Part shown: positions 22,557 to 33,349 of the stretch, piece by piece
Layout of the letters: each line of letters begins with the position of its first letter
Position numbering within the stretch: the first letter of the stretch is position 1
Assembly: GCA_007994965.1 (NCBI GenBank)
Contig: VOPW01000001.1
Location: forward strand, 248,001 to 312,000
DNA: 64,000 nt
Direction of reading: 5' to 3'
Source of the DNA: Piscinibacter aquaticus
GTDB lineage: Bacteria; Pseudomonadota; Gammaproteobacteria; Burkholderiales; Burkholderiaceae_C
Notes under the pieces: generated by a model
Database searches by the model: none
The model's input: only the letters and a program-made list of their open reading frames with translations
Told to the model about the DNA's origin: nothing
Position numbers and translations under genes: made by a program

Positions 22557-23861
22557 TCAGCTCTTGTTGGCCTTTTCGAAGCGCTCGAGCTGTTCGTTGC
22601 CGCGCTGCACCGCGCTGTCCAGCGCTTCCTTCGCGCCCTTCTTGCCCGACCAGACCTGCTCGAGCTCCTCGTCGACGATGGCGCGGATCTGCACGAAGTT
22701 GCCCAGGCGGATGCCGCGCGACTTGTCGGTGGTCTTGCGGATCATCTGGTTCACCGCGGTGTCGGTGCCCGGGTTCTGCTTGTAGAAGCCCGACTTCTCG
22801 GTCAGCTCGAACGAGGCCAGGGTCACCGGCAGGTAGCCGGTGCGCTGGTGGCTCTTGGCCTGGATCTCGGCGTTGGTCAGGTAATTGAAGAACGACGCCA
22901 CGCCCTTGTATTCAGGCGCCTTCTTGCCCGACATCACCCACAGCGAGGCACCGCCGATCACGGTGTTCTGCGGCGTGCCCGGCACGTCGGGGTAGTAGGG
23001 CAGCGGGGCGATGCCGAAATCGAACTTGGCGTTCTTCTTGATGCTCGCGTAGGTGGACGACGACGCCGTGGCCATCGCGCATTCGCCCGAATAGAACGGC
23101 GCGTCGCCGAGGTTGCCGCGGCCGCGGTACTGGAACAGGCCCTGCTTGGCCATGTTGGCGGGGTTCTCGATGTGGCGCACGTGCAGCGGGCTGTTGAAGA
23201 CCAGCCGCGCGCTGGTGCCGCCGAAGCCGTTGTTCTGCGTGGCGAACAGCGTGTTGTGCCAGTCGAGAAGCTCTCCAGCTGCGTCCAGCCCTGCCAGCTG
23301 GTGGTGAAGGGGCAGGCCACGCCCGAGGCCTTCAGCTTGGCGGCGGCCGACACCAGCTCGGGCGGTGGCCGGCGGCTTGTTCGGGTCGAGGCCGGCCTTG
23401 CGGAACAGGTCCTTGTTGTAGTTCAGCACCGTGGTCGAGCTGTTCAGCGGGTAGCTGAGCATCTGGCCGTTCGGCGCGGTGTAGTAGCCCACCACGGCGG
23501 AGATGTAGGCCTTGGGGTCGAACTTGTAGCCGGCATCGGCCATCACCTTGCCCACCGGCACGATGGCGCCCTTGCTGGCCATCATCGTCGCGGTGCCCAC
23601 CTCGAACACCTGCAGGATGTGCGGTGCATTGCCGGCGCGGAAGGCGGCGATCGCGGCCGTCATCGATTCGTCGTACGAGCCCTTGTAGGTCGGGACGATC
23701 TTGTAATCCTTCTGGCTGGCATTGAAGCCGTTGGCCAGATCGACCACCCAGTCGTTCAGGCCGCCGGTCATCGAGTGCCACCACTGGATCTCGGTCTGGG
23801 CGTGGGCGGGCAGTGCAGCCGCGAGGGCAATCGCGGAAAGGGCGAGGCGGAAGGTCTTCAT
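22557..23861 (-). CDS. ugpB: Glycerol-3-phosphate-binding periplasmic protein UgpB
   Basis: Periplasmic receptor of the importer. About 435 residues after correction. A cleavable signal peptide ([20 protein letters not shown]) is followed by the mature start [12 protein letters not shown], very typical of UgpB. The ligand-site region [17 protein letters not shown] and [14 protein letters not shown] are also conserved. Frame breaks at ~23368 (two bases missing, restoring PPATWPEL) and ~23264 (one C missing, restoring a Trp-His pair), both at CCTGG. First gene of the ugp operon. GGAG precedes the ATG. Confidence 0.95.
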   Translation of the reverse strand: MKTFRLALSAIALAAALPAHAQTEIQWWHSMTGGLNDWVVDLANGFNASQKDYKIVPTYKGSYDESMTAAIAAFRAGNAPHILQVFEVGTATMMASKGAIVPVGKVMADAGYKFDPKAYISAVVGYYTAPNGQMLSYPLNSSTTVLNYNKDLFRKAGLDPNKPPATARAGVGRRQAEGLGRGLPLHHQLAGLDAAGELLDWHNTLFATQNNGFGGTSARLVFNSPLHVRHIENPANMAKQGLFQYRGRGNLGDAPFYSGECAMATASSSTYASIKKNAKFDFGIAPLPYYPDVPGTPQNTVIGGASLWVMSGKKAPEYKGVASFFNYLTNAEIQAKSHQRTGYLPVTLASFELTEKSGFYKQNPGTDTAVNQMIRKTTDKSRGIRLGNFVQIRAIVDEELEQVWSGKKGAKEALDSAVQRGNEQLERFEKANKS

Positions 23862-23881
23862 GACATCTCCGTGTGGGTTGG

Positions 23882-23940
23882 ATGACAGGCCGAAGGGCCA
23901 GCCGGCCAGTGTCTCGTGGATCTGTGACAGGCTCGTTGAA
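23882..23940 (-). promoter_or_regulatory. Possible PhoB half-sites upstream of ugpB
   Basis: On the minus strand, CTGTCAC (23940-23934) and CTGTCAT (23888-23882) each match the CTGTCAT half-site of the Pho box. They are 52 bases apart rather than in the standard 11-base tandem, so this is weak. ugp operons are phosphate-starvation regulated in E. coli, which is the only reason to note it. Confidence 0.2.
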
Positions 23941-24060
23941 GGGGCGGATGCTACTTCGCGGCCCGCCGGGCGGCAGCCCGGTGAATCCCCGGGAAATGCT
24001 GCGCTGCGCTACGATTCGGCCTCAAGTGCCAGCACGGGGGCTGAGAGCGCCCCGGTCCCG

Positions 24061-27000
24061 ATGAACGCACCCGCTTCCCTGACCCACATGGCCGCCGTTG
24101 CCCAGGCCGGCAGCGCCGCCGAAGGGGCCGCGCCGCGCCTGCGCGAGATTCCCTACAACTACACCTCCTTTTCCGACCGGGAAATCGTCATCCGCCTTCT
24201 CGGCGTGCGGGCGTGGGAAGTGCTCAACCGCCTGCGCGAGGAGCGCCGCACCGGCCGCTCGGCGCGCATGCTCTACGAGGTGCTGGGCGACATCTGGGTG
24301 GTGCAGCGCAACCCCTACCTGCAGGACGACCTGCTCGACAACCCGAAGCGCCGCGCCGCGCAGTCGAGGCGCTGCACCACCGCCTGGGCGCCATCGAGGC
24401 GCGCCGTTCGCCGCAGGAAGACGGCGAGCGTGATGCGGCGGTGGGTGAACTGCTGGTGGCCGCGCGCTCGGCCGTCGAACGCTTCGAGCGCCAGTTCGCC
24501 GAGATGGCCGACCTGCGCCGCCGCGTGACCAAGGTGCTCGGCCGGGCCACCGCGAAGCACAACGTCAAGTTCGACGGCCTGTCGCGCGTGGCCCACGTGA
24601 CCGACGCCACCGACTGGCGCGTCGAATACCCCTTCGTCGTGCTCACGCCCGACACCGAGGCCGAGATGGCTGCGCTGGTCAAGGGCTGCATCGAGCTCGG
24701 CCTGACCATCATCCCGCGCGGCGGCGGCACCGGCTACACCGGCGGCGCCGTGCCGCTCACGTGGTCGAGCGCGGTGATCAACACCGAAGCTCGAGGCGAT
24801 GAGCGAGGTCGAGATGGTCTCGCTGCCCGGCGTCGACCTTCCCGTGGCCACGGTGTGGACCGAAGCCGGCGTGGTCACGCAGCGCGTGGCCGACGCGGCC
24901 GAGCGAGCCGGCCATGTGTTTGCGGTCGACCCGACCTCGGCGGAAGCGTCCTGCATCGGCGGCAACATCGCGATGAATGCCGGTGGAAAGAAGGCCGTGC
25001 TGTGGGGCACCGCGCTCGACAACCCGGCGTCGTGGCGCATGGCGGTCACGCCGCAGGCGCAGTGGCTGGAGGTGGTTCGCCTGAACCACAACCTCGGCAA
25101 GATCCATGATGTGGAGCTGGCGAGCTTCGAACTGCGCACCTTCGCCGCCGACGGCAAGACGCTGGTCTCGACCGAGCGGCTCGACATCCCCGGCCGCGTG
25201 TTCCGGAAGGAAGGCCTGGGCAAGGACGTCACCGACAAGTTTCTCGCCGGCCTGCCGGGCATCCAGAAGGAAGGCTGCGACGGCCTGATCACCTCGGCGC
25301 GCTGGATCGTGCACCGCATGCCGGCGCACACCCGCACGGTGTGCCTGGAGTTCTTCGGCAATGCGAAGGACGCGGTGCCGTCGATCGTCGAGATCAAGGA
25401 CTTCATGTTCGCCGAGGCGAAACGCCCGGGCGGCGCGATCCTCGCGGGCCTGGAGCACCTCGACGACCGCTACCTGAAGGCGGTGGGCTACGCCACCAAG
25501 AGCAAGCGCGGCGGCCTGCCGAAGATGGTGCTGGTGGGCGACATCGCCGGCGACGACGCCGATGCCGTGGCGCGGGCCACCAGCGAGGTGATCCGCATCG
25601 CCAACAGCCGCTCGGGCGAGGGCTTCGTTGCGGTCAGCGCCGATGCGCGCAAGAAGTTCTGGCTCGACCGCAAGCGCAGCGCGGCAATCAGCAAGCACAC
25701 CAACGCCTTCAAGATCAACGAAGACGTGGTGATCCCGCTGCCGCGCATGGGCGAGTACACCGAGGGCATCGAGCGCATCAACATCGAGCTGAGCCTGCGC
25801 AACAAGCTGGCGATGGTCGATGCGCTGGAGGCCTTCTTCGTCGCCGGCAACCTGCCGCTGGGCAAGAGCGACGATGCCGGCGAGATCGCCTCGGCCGAAC
25901 TGCTCGAAGACCGCGTGCAGCAGGCGCTGGCCGTGCTGCGCGAGGTGCGAAGCCTCTGGCAGCAGTGGATGGCCAACCTCGACGTGGTGCAGGCGGAGAC
26001 GGGCCGCACCGTCTTCGCCGACCTGCAGGACCACACGCTGCGCGCCTCGTGGAAGACGCAGATCCGCAGCGCGCTGCAGAGCATCTTCGCCGGCGCGGCG
26101 CTGGAGCCCATCGTGGCTGAGTGCCAGAGGATCCACGACCGCGTGCTCAAGGGCCGTGTCTGGGTGGCGCTGCACATGCACGCCGGCGATGGCAACGTGC
26201 ACACCAACATCCCGGTCAACAGCGACAACTACGAGATGCTGCAGACCGCGCACGAGGCGGTGGGCCGCATCATGGCGCTGGCGCGCAGCCTTGGCGGCGT
26301 GATCTCCGGCGAGCACGGCATCGGCATCACCAAGCTGGAGTTCCTCAGCGACGAGGAACTGGCCGGCTTCACCGACTACAAGCGCCGCGTCGATCCGGAA
26401 GGCCGCTTCAACAAGGGCAAGCTGCTGCGCGGCGGCGAGATCCGCGCCGATCTCACCAACGCCTACACGCCGAGCTTCGGGCTGATGGGCCACGAGTCGC
26501 TGATCATGCAGCAGAGCGACATCGGCCAGATCGCCGATTCGGTCAAGGACTGCCTGCGCTGCGGCAAGTGCAAGCCGGTGTGCGCCACCCCGTGCCGCGC
26601 GCCAACCTGCTGTACAGCCCGCGCAACAAGATCCTCGCCACCTCGCTGCTGATCGAGGCCTTCCTCTACGAGGAGCAGACGCGCCGCGGCATCAGCATCA
26701 AGCACTGGCAGGAGTTCGAGGACGTGGCCGACCACTGCACGGTCTGCCACAAGTGCGCCAGCCCCTGCCCGGTGAAGATCGACTTCGGCGACGTGTCGAT
26801 GAACATGCGCAACCTGCTGCGCAAGATGGGGCAGAAGAGCTTCCGCCCCGGCAATGCGGCAGCGATGTTCTTCCTCAACGCCACCAGCCCCGAGACCATC
26901 AAGCTGATGCGCACGGCGATGGTCGACGTCGGCTTCAAGGTCCAGCGTTTCGCCAACAACCTGCTGCGTGGCACGGCCAACCAGCAGACCGCCGCGCCGC

Positions 27001-27969
27001 CGGCCACGGTGGGCCCGGCTCCGATCAGGAGCAGGTGATCCACTTCATCAACAAGAAGATGCCGGGCAACCTGCCCAAGCGCACCGCGCGGGCGCTGCTG
27101 GACATCGAGGACAAGGATTTCGTTCCGATCATCCGCGACCCGAAGACGACCACTGCCGACACCGAGGCGGTCTTCTACTTCCCCGGTTGCGGCTCGGAGC
27201 GCCTCTTCTCGCAGGTGGGCACGGCCACGCAGGCGATGCTCTGGCATGCCGGCGTGCAGACGGTGCTGCCGCCGGGGTACCTGTGCTGCGGCTATCCGCA
27301 GCGCGGCAGCGGCCAGTTCGACAAGGCCGAGAAGATGATCACCGACAACCGGGTGCTGTTCCACCGTGTGGCCAACACGCTGAACTACCTCGACATCAAG
27401 ACGGTGGTGGTCAGCTGCGGCACCTGCTACGACCAGCTGCAGGGCTACAAGTTCGAGGACATCTTCCCCGGCTGCCGCATCGTCGACATCCACGAATTCC
27501 TGCTCGAGAAGGGCATCACGCTGGATGCCGGCAACAGCGCGGGCGGCTACCTGTACCACGACCCCTGCCACTCGCCGATGAAGCTGCAGGAGCCGATGAA
27601 GACGGTCAAGGCGCTCGTCGGCGACAACGTGCGCAAGAGCGAGCGCTGCTGCGGCGAGAGCGGCACGCTGGGCGTGACGCGGCCCGACATCTCCACGCAG
27701 GTGCGCTTCCGCAAGACCGAGGAACTGCGCCGCGACGAGGCGGCGCTGCGCAGCACGGGTGCAGTGGCCGAGAAGGGCCCGGTGAAGATCCTGACCTCGT
27801 GCCCGAGCTGCCTGCAGGGCCTGAACCGCTACACCGGCGACCTGCAGAACGGCCTGCTCGAAGCCGACTACATCGTCGTCGAGATGGCCAACCGCATCCT
27901 CGGCCCCGACTGGCTGCCCGACTACGTCGAGCGCGCCAACGACGGGGCATCGAGCGCGTGCTTGTCTGA
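24061..27969 (+). CDS. DUF3683-type FAD-linked oxidase fused to Fe-S/CCG domains
   Basis: About 1304 residues after correction, cytosolic, D-2-hydroxyacid dehydrogenase-like. In order: an N-terminal DUF3683-like region ([19 protein letters not shown]), a PCMH FAD-binding domain ([30 protein letters not shown]), a long FAD-oxidase C domain ([24 protein letters not shown]), two [4Fe-4S] motifs ([11 protein letters not shown] near residue 832; [13 protein letters not shown]) and two CCG cysteine-rich domains ([35 protein letters not shown]). Likely oxidises a 2-hydroxyacid and passes electrons to an acceptor. Frame breaks: ~24362, ~24790, ~26592, ~27024 and ~27944, mostly in homopolymers. A TACGAT -10-like hexamer is at 24010-24015. 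Confidence 0.87.
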
Positions 27970-27979
27970 GCCCTTGGGG

Positions 27980-28960
27980 TTACTGCTCGGCGGAAAGCTT
28001 GCGCTCCTTGATGAGCGCATGCCAGAAAGTCGTTTCCTTCTGGATGAACGAGGCCAGCGCCGGGCCGTCGCTCGGCAGCACCTCGAGGCCGAAGTCCTCG
28101 AGCTTGGACTTCACCTCGGGCACCGCGATCGCCTTGTTCATCTCGGCGGTCAGCCGCGAGACGATGTCGGCCGGCGTGCCCTTGGGCACGAACAGCCCTG
28201 CCAGGCCGTGACCTCGAAGTCCTTCACGCCGAGTTCGTCGAGCGTGGGCACGTCGGGCAGCGCGGCGATGCGCTTCTTCGACATCACCGCCAGCGCCTTG
28301 ACCTTGCCCGAGCGGATCTGCGGCAGGCCGGCCGCGGTGTCGAGCACCATCATCGGCACTGGCCGGCGATCACGTCCTGCACGGCCATCGCGGTGCCGCG
28401 GTAGGGCACGTGCACGACGAAGGTCTGCGTGCGGCTCTTCAGCAGTTCCATCGCCCGGTGGTGCGGGCTGCCGATGCCGGGTGAGGCGTAGCTGAACTTG
28501 CCCGGGTTCTTCTTGAGCGCATCGAGCCACTGCACGGCATCGCTGAAGCCAGCCGACGGATTGACCGCGACGATCAGCGGGAAGCGGGCCATGAAGCCCA
28601 CCGGCGCCGGGTCGGACGGCGCGTAGGGGATCTTCTTGTACATCGCCTCGTGGAACACCATCACGCCGTTGTCGCCGGTGACCATCGTGTAGCCGTCGGC
28701 CGGCGACTTGGCGGCGTTGTCGGTGCCGATCATGCCGGCCGCGCCCGGGCGGTTGTCGATCACGATGTTCTGGCCGAGCTGCTTGCCGAGCTGCGGTGCG
28801 AGCTGGCGCGCAAGGAAGTCGGAACCGCCGCCGGCCGGGTAGGCCACCACCCAGCGGATCGGCTTGGACGGCCAGGAGCCTGGGCCTGGGCGGCCAGCGG
28901 GGCAGCGAGGGCGGCAAGCGCGAGGGCACCAAGTGCGCGGCGAGTCAGGGTGCGGTTCAT
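27980..28960 (-). CDS. Bug/TctC-family periplasmic solute-binding protein
   Basis: Periplasmic receptor of the tripartite tricarboxylate transporter (TTT) family, ~327 residues. Signal peptide (RRALGALALAALAAPLAAQA), then WPSKPIRWVVAYPAGGGSD and the ligand-loop motif IDNRPGAAGMIGTDNAAKSPADGYT, standard for Bug proteins. No TctA or TctB membrane gene lies nearby, so it is an orphan receptor; ligands of the family are mostly carboxylates. Frame breaks: ~28878 (at CCCTGG), ~28358 (CCAGG to CCAG) and ~28204. Convergent with the FAD/Fe-S gene, 10 bases apart. Confidence 0.9.
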
Positions 28961-29022
28961 GCGTCGATTCGGCGGGGTGAGGGAGCGATGATCTTAGCGG
29001 CGACAATAGGCTCGCCTGCACC

Positions 29023-30988
29023 ATGATTGCCCGAGTTCGCCATCCCCTGTTCGAAAGCGCCTGGCGCGTCGCCGGCCCGGTCTGCGCCGCGGTGGCGCTG
29101 TCCTGGCCGGCTGGGTCCGCTGCGGCGCCGGTGCTGCCCGAGCCGCTGCGCCCGTTGCTCGAGCGCTCGCTCGACAACCCGCGCGAGGCGCTGGCGCTGG
29201 CCGATGCGACGCTCGATTCGCTCGACTCCGAATCGCGCTTCTGGCGCCTGCTCGGCAAGGCGGCCGTCTACACGCTGCTCGACCGGCCGAGCGATGCCCA
29301 GCGCAGCGTCGACGAAGCGCGAGCGCGGCTGGGCCGCGTGCCCACGGCCACGCCGCGCCACCACCTCTGGCTGGAGGCGTATGCGATCGGGTCGCTGTTC
29401 CGCCAGGAGGATTCCGCCCGGCTGATCGCACGCAGCGTCGAATTGCGGCGGGCCGCGGCACCGCTCGGCGACGAATACCTGCTGTGCGAGATCTCGGTGG
29501 GCGACCTGTTCCTGCTGCGCGAGACCTACGCGCTCGACGAGGCGGCGCGTGGCCGAAGAGACCGAGCGCTGCGGCCGCAAGCTCGGGCAGCTGCACATCG
29601 AGACCTCGGCGCTGATCGCGATGGGCAGCATGGCCAGTTCGCTGTCGGGCAAGGCCCCGGCCGAGAGCTATTTCGAACGGGCACTGGAGGTGCTCGGCGC
29701 GCAGCCGGCGCGCTTCCAGCGCGGCTGGATCGAATGGGAGATGGGCAACACGCTGGCGCGCCTCGGCCAGACCGAGCGGGCCGCGCGCAGCTTCGAGGCC
29801 GCGCTGTCGCGCAGCCGCGAGATCGGCGACGCCACCGGCGAGGCGATCGTGACGCTCGATCTGGCGGCGCTGCGCCGGCCCAGGGCGAGCCGCAGCGTGT
29901 GCTCGATCTGGTGCGTGGCGTGCTGCCGGCGCTGCGCGAGGTCGAGGCGCCGGCGCGGCTGGCGCTCGGCGAGGGCACGGTGATCGAGGCGCTGGCGCGC
30001 CTCAAGCGGCAGGAGGTGCTGCAGGAGATCGAGCGCGCCCGCGCGCTCGAAGGCGCGCTGCTGCCGGCGCCTGATCGCGCGCGGCTGCTCCAGCGCGTTG
30101 CCGAAGGCTACGCTTCGCAGGGCCTCTACGCGCAGGCCTATGCCGAGCTGCGCCGCTCGAACGAGGCGCTGACGGCGGGCCAGCAGTCGATCCGCGATGC
30201 GCAGCTGCTGCGCCTGCAGGCGCGCTACGAGATCGCCCGCCGCGAGGCCGAGCTGGCCGACCTGCGCCACCGCGCCGAGACCGACCGGCTGGCGCTGCAG
30301 ACCCGCGAAGCGCAGCAGCGCGCACTGTGGGCCGCCTTTGCGGCGCTGGCCGGCGGCCGCCGGCGGCGCCTGGTTCGTGCTGCGCGCACGGCGCCGGCGC
30401 CGTCAGGCGGCCGACCTGGAGATGCGCGACGAACTGACCGGCCAGCCCGACCGCCGTGCGGTGATGGCCTTCGCGCAGGAGCAGTTCGAGCTGTGCCGCC
30501 GCCTGGGCATCGAGCTGAGCGTGGCGCTGGTCAACCTCGACCGATTCAAGGCCATCAACGAGCGCCACGGCCAGGCCGCCGGCGACCGCGTGCTGCGCGA
30601 CTTCGCCGAGGCGGCCGGCAACGTGCTGCGTGGCCAGGAGCGGCTCGGCCGTTATGGCGGCGACGAGTGGCTGCTGGTGATGCCCGGCACGGCGATCGAT
30701 GAGATGCCGGCGGTCTTCGAGCGCCTGCGCGCCCGGCTGGCCGCGCAGTCCGTGCACGGCCTGGCGCAGCCGCACGGCCTGACGCTGTCGATGGGAGCGG
30801 CCGGCCTGACCGAGGGCTTCGAGTCCGTCGAGGCACTGGTCGAGGAGGCCGACCGGCAACTGCATCGCGCCAAGGCAGAAGGTCGCGACACGGTGCGCTG
30901 CGCGCGTGCCGGTCGCGTGGCCGATGCCGGCAGCGGAGATCGCGGCGCTGGCGCCCGGCGCACGCCGCGCGACACGGTGTCGGCATGA
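29023..30988 (+). CDS. TPR-containing diguanylate cyclase (GGDEF domain)
   Basis: About 656 residues. A signal or anchor sequence (VAGPVCAAVALSWPAGSAAA) leads into an all-helical TPR-like region to about residue 420. A second hydrophobic segment (~residue 440) is followed by a C-terminal GGDEF domain. The signature is GGDEW (near residue 546), with DELTGQPDRR and LVNLDRFKAINERHG around it, so the enzyme may still make cyclic di-GMP. The usual inhibitory RxxD site five residues before the signature is RGQE. Topology suggests periplasmic TPR sensing and cytosolic signalling. Frame breaks near 29550, 29881 and 30360. A GACAAT -10-like hexamer is at 29002-29007. Its stop overlaps the HIT gene start (ATGA). 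Confidence 0.85.
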
Positions 30989-31446
30989 CGCATCCCTTCT
31001 CCGCCTTGCCCGATGCCGAGCCCGGTTGCGTGCTGTGCACGCAGGCCAGCGGCGTGCCGCTGTGGCAGGACGACGCACGGCGCGTGATCCGTGCGGAGGA
31101 CGCCGACTTTCCGGCCTTCTACCGCGTCATCGCCCGCCACCACGTGGCCGAGTTCTCGGCGCTGCTGGCCCCCGAACGGGCACGCTGCATGGACATCGTC
31201 TGCCGCATCGAGCGTGTGCTGGTCGAGCAGTTGCGGCCGACCAAGATCAACCTCGCCGCGCTCGGCAACGTGGTGCCGCATCTGCACTGGCATGTGATCG
31301 CGCGATTCGACTGGGACAGCCACTTCCCGCAGCCGATCTGGGGCGCGCGCCAGCGCGAGGTGGCCGGCGGGCCGCTGGCGCGGCTGCCGCTGTCGCTGCA
31401 GGACCTCGACGCCTGCGTGGTGGACGCCCTTCGATCGCGTGACTGA
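30985..31446 (+). CDS. HIT family hydrolase
   Basis: Histidine-triad nucleotide hydrolase, 153 residues. The triad is His99-Leu-His101-Trp-His103 (PHLHWHVIAR), the middle/last His acting as nucleophile on the alpha-phosphate. The N-terminal CVLCTQ and the KINLAALGNVVPH lead-in match the small bacterial HIT proteins; the natural substrate is unknown. Translation overlaps the GGDEF gene at ATGA. Confidence 0.93.
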   Translation: MTHPFSALPDAEPGCVLCTQASGVPLWQDDARRVIRAEDADFPAFYRVIARHHVAEFSALLAPERARCMDIVCRIERVLVEQLRPTKINLAALGNVVPHLHWHVIARFDWDSHFPQPIWGARQREVAGGPLARLPLSLQDLDACVVDALRSRD

Positions 31447-31487
31447 CCGGTATCAATGTCCCTGATCGCATCGCGCGGGGGCTTGGC

Positions 31488-31493
31488 TACACT
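31488..31493 (+). promoter_or_regulatory. Candidate -10 for the DUF971-ubiE genes
   Basis: TACACT, 30 bases before the DUF971 start and after the HIT stop. No clear -35 at the right spacing. Confidence 0.3.
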
Positions 31494-31523
31494 GCGGGCG
31501 CTTCGTCAACACGCCCCTCTCCC

Positions 31524-31939
31524 ATGGCCGGTCTCAGCCCCGCAACGCCGCAGCCCGTCGGCATCACCGTTCACCAGCAGTCGCGCGTGCTCGAAGTCGG
31601 TTTCTCCGATGGCAACACCGGCGCATCCCGTTCGAGCTGATGCGCGTGTATTCGCCGTCGGCCGAGGTGCAAGGCCACGGCCCGGGCCAGGAAGTGCTGC
31701 AGACGGGCAAGCGCGAAGTCGAACTGGTGTCGCTCGAGCCGGTGGGCAATTACGCCGTGCAGCCCACCTTCAGCGACGGCCACGATTCGGGCATCTTCTC
31801 GTGGGACTACCTGTACTTCCTCGGTTCCCAGCAGGACGAGCTGTGGCAGCGCTACGAGGCGAGGCTGCGCGAGGCCGGCGTCGACCGTGACGCGCCGATG
31901 GCCGCCGCGGCCGCGTCGTCCTGCGGACACCACCACTGA
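31524..31939 (+). CDS. DUF971 (gamma-butyrobetaine hydroxylase-like N-terminal domain) protein
   Basis: About 138 residues after correction. The single domain ([20 protein letters not shown] ... [21 protein letters not shown]) is the GBBH-like N-terminal fold found free-standing in bacteria, often near Fe-S or quinone genes; its role is not established. The tail ends CGHHH, a possible metal-binding end. The frame breaks at ~31621: aacaccggcgc for aacacctggcgc, a T lost from CCTGG. ubiE starts 7 bases after the stop. Confidence 0.88.
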
Positions 31940-31946
31940 GCGTGCG

Positions 31947-32678
31947 ATGAGCGAAACCCACTTCGGATTCGAGACCGTCGACGAGGCGCAGAAGGCTGCG
32001 CGCGTGCGCAGCGTGTTCGATTCGGTCGCGTCGAAATACGACGTGATGAACGACCTGATGTCGATGGGCCTGCACCGGGCCTGGAAGGCCTACACCGTCG
32101 CCGTGGCCAACCTGCGCGAAGGCGACCGCGTGCTCGATCTGGCCGGTGGCACCGGCGATCTGTCGCGTGCCTTTGCGCGCAAGGTCGGCGAGCGCGGCAC
32201 CGTCGTGCACACAGACATCAACGAGGCGATGCTGCGCCGCGGCCGCGACCGCCTGCTCGACGAAGGCCTGGTGCTGCCGACGGTGATCTGCGATGCCGAG
32301 GTGCTGCCTTTCGCCACCGGCAGCTTCGATCTCGTCAGCGTCGCCTTCGGCCTGCGCAACATGACCCACAAGGATCGTGCGCTGGCGGAGATGAACCGCG
32401 TGCTGCGCCCGGGTGGACGGCTGCTCGTGCTCGAGTTCTCGAAGATCGCCCCGCCGCTGGCCAAGGCCTACGACTGGTATTCGTTCAACGTGCTGCCGCG
32501 CGTCGGACAGTGGGTCGCGGGCGACGCCGACAGCTACCGCTACCTGGCCGAATCCATCCGCATGCACCCCGGCCAGGCCGAGCTGAAGGCGATGATGAAG
32601 GGCGCCGGCTTCGGCCACGTCGACGTGCACAACCTGAGTGCCGGCGTCGTCGCGCTGCACGTGGGGATCAAGTGCTGA
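31947..32678 (+). CDS. ubiE: Ubiquinone/menaquinone C-methyltransferase UbiE
   Basis: SAM-dependent methyltransferase for the C-methylation step of ubiquinone (and often demethylmenaquinone). 243 residues, intact. N-terminal [28 protein letters not shown] motif [13 protein letters not shown] (near residues 62-73), [20 protein letters not shown] and the C-terminal [12 protein letters not shown] are all canonical UbiE. It lies between DUF971 and a Tim44-like gene; ubiJ and ubiB are 4 kb downstream on the same strand. A second UbiE-type gene is at 53135-53935. Confidence 0.97.
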   Translation: MSETHFGFETVDEAQKAARVRSVFDSVASKYDVMNDLMSMGLHRAWKAYTVAVANLREGDRVLDLAGGTGDLSRAFARKVGERGTVVHTDINEAMLRRGRDRLLDEGLVLPTVICDAEVLPFATGSFDLVSVAFGLRNMTHKDRALAEMNRVLRPGGRLLVLEFSKIAPPLAKAYDWYSFNVLPRVGQWVAGDADSYRYLAESIRMHPGQAELKAMMKGAGFGHVDVHNLSAGVVALHVGIKC

Positions 32679-33330
32679 AGCGCGGCGGTCCGGCGCTGCT
32701 GCTGGGCCTGCTGGTCGCCTTGCCGGCCAGCGCGTCGGCGGCTGCGATGACCGGGCTGTCCACCTCGGTGGGCCGGCCGGCGCGCTGGTGGCGCTGCTGG
32801 CGTCGCAGCGCGGCTCGCCGGCGAATGCGGCCACGGTCCTCGGCCTGTCGGTGCTGCTGTTGCTGCTGGCCGTGGTTTTCGTGCAGTTGCGCACGCCCGG
32901 CCTTCGCTTCCTGCCGCTGTTCGCGCGGCGCAAGCTGCCGCAGCCGATCCTGGCCCGCGCGGTGCCCAGCGACGACGACCGTGCACTGCTGCGCCAGGCG
33001 CGCCGGCAGTTCCTCGCGTTGCAGGCGGCCTGGGATGCAGCCGACCACGACACGCTGCGCCGCCTGACCACCGACGGCATGTTCGCCGAACTCGCCGCGC
33101 AGCTGCCCGATGCGGACACCGCACGCGACCGCACCCATGTGCTCGCGCTCGAGGCACACCTGATCGCGCGCGAGCAGATCGGCCCGCTGGAGCTGGCCAG
33201 CATCGAGTTCAGCGGCGTCGTGCGCGATTCTGCGCTGGGCGATGCCGCGCCGCTGCGCGAAGTGTGGATGCTGACGCGCAGCCAGCCCGGCGAAGCCTGG
33301 AAGCTGGCGCGCCAGCAGGCGCTGCTCTAG
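32672..33330 (+). CDS. Tim44-like domain protein
   Basis: About 219 residues. A GTG start at 32672 overlaps the end of ubiE and gives a signal-like N-terminus ([17 protein letters not shown]). A Gly/Ala/Leu-rich transmembrane segment ([12 protein letters not shown], then [14 protein letters not shown]) follows. The C-terminal Tim44-like fold runs from about [20 protein letters not shown] to [22 protein letters not shown]. The frame breaks at ~32773: gtgggccggccgg for gtgggcctggccgg, a T lost from CCTGG. Function in bacteria is unknown; the gene commonly sits between ubiE and ubiJ in Burkholderiales. Convergent with the UDP-sugar dehydrogenase. Confidence 0.8.
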
Positions 33331-33349
33331 CGAACAGCGCCGGCCGCCT

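Noticed and set aside
24036-24055. CTGAGA within a GGGG/CCCC stem, reminiscent of the TPP riboswitch
   Set aside because: Only the short CTGAGA string and one stem match. The second conserved half (CCUGAUCUGGNUNAUNCC region) is missing before the start codon at 24061.
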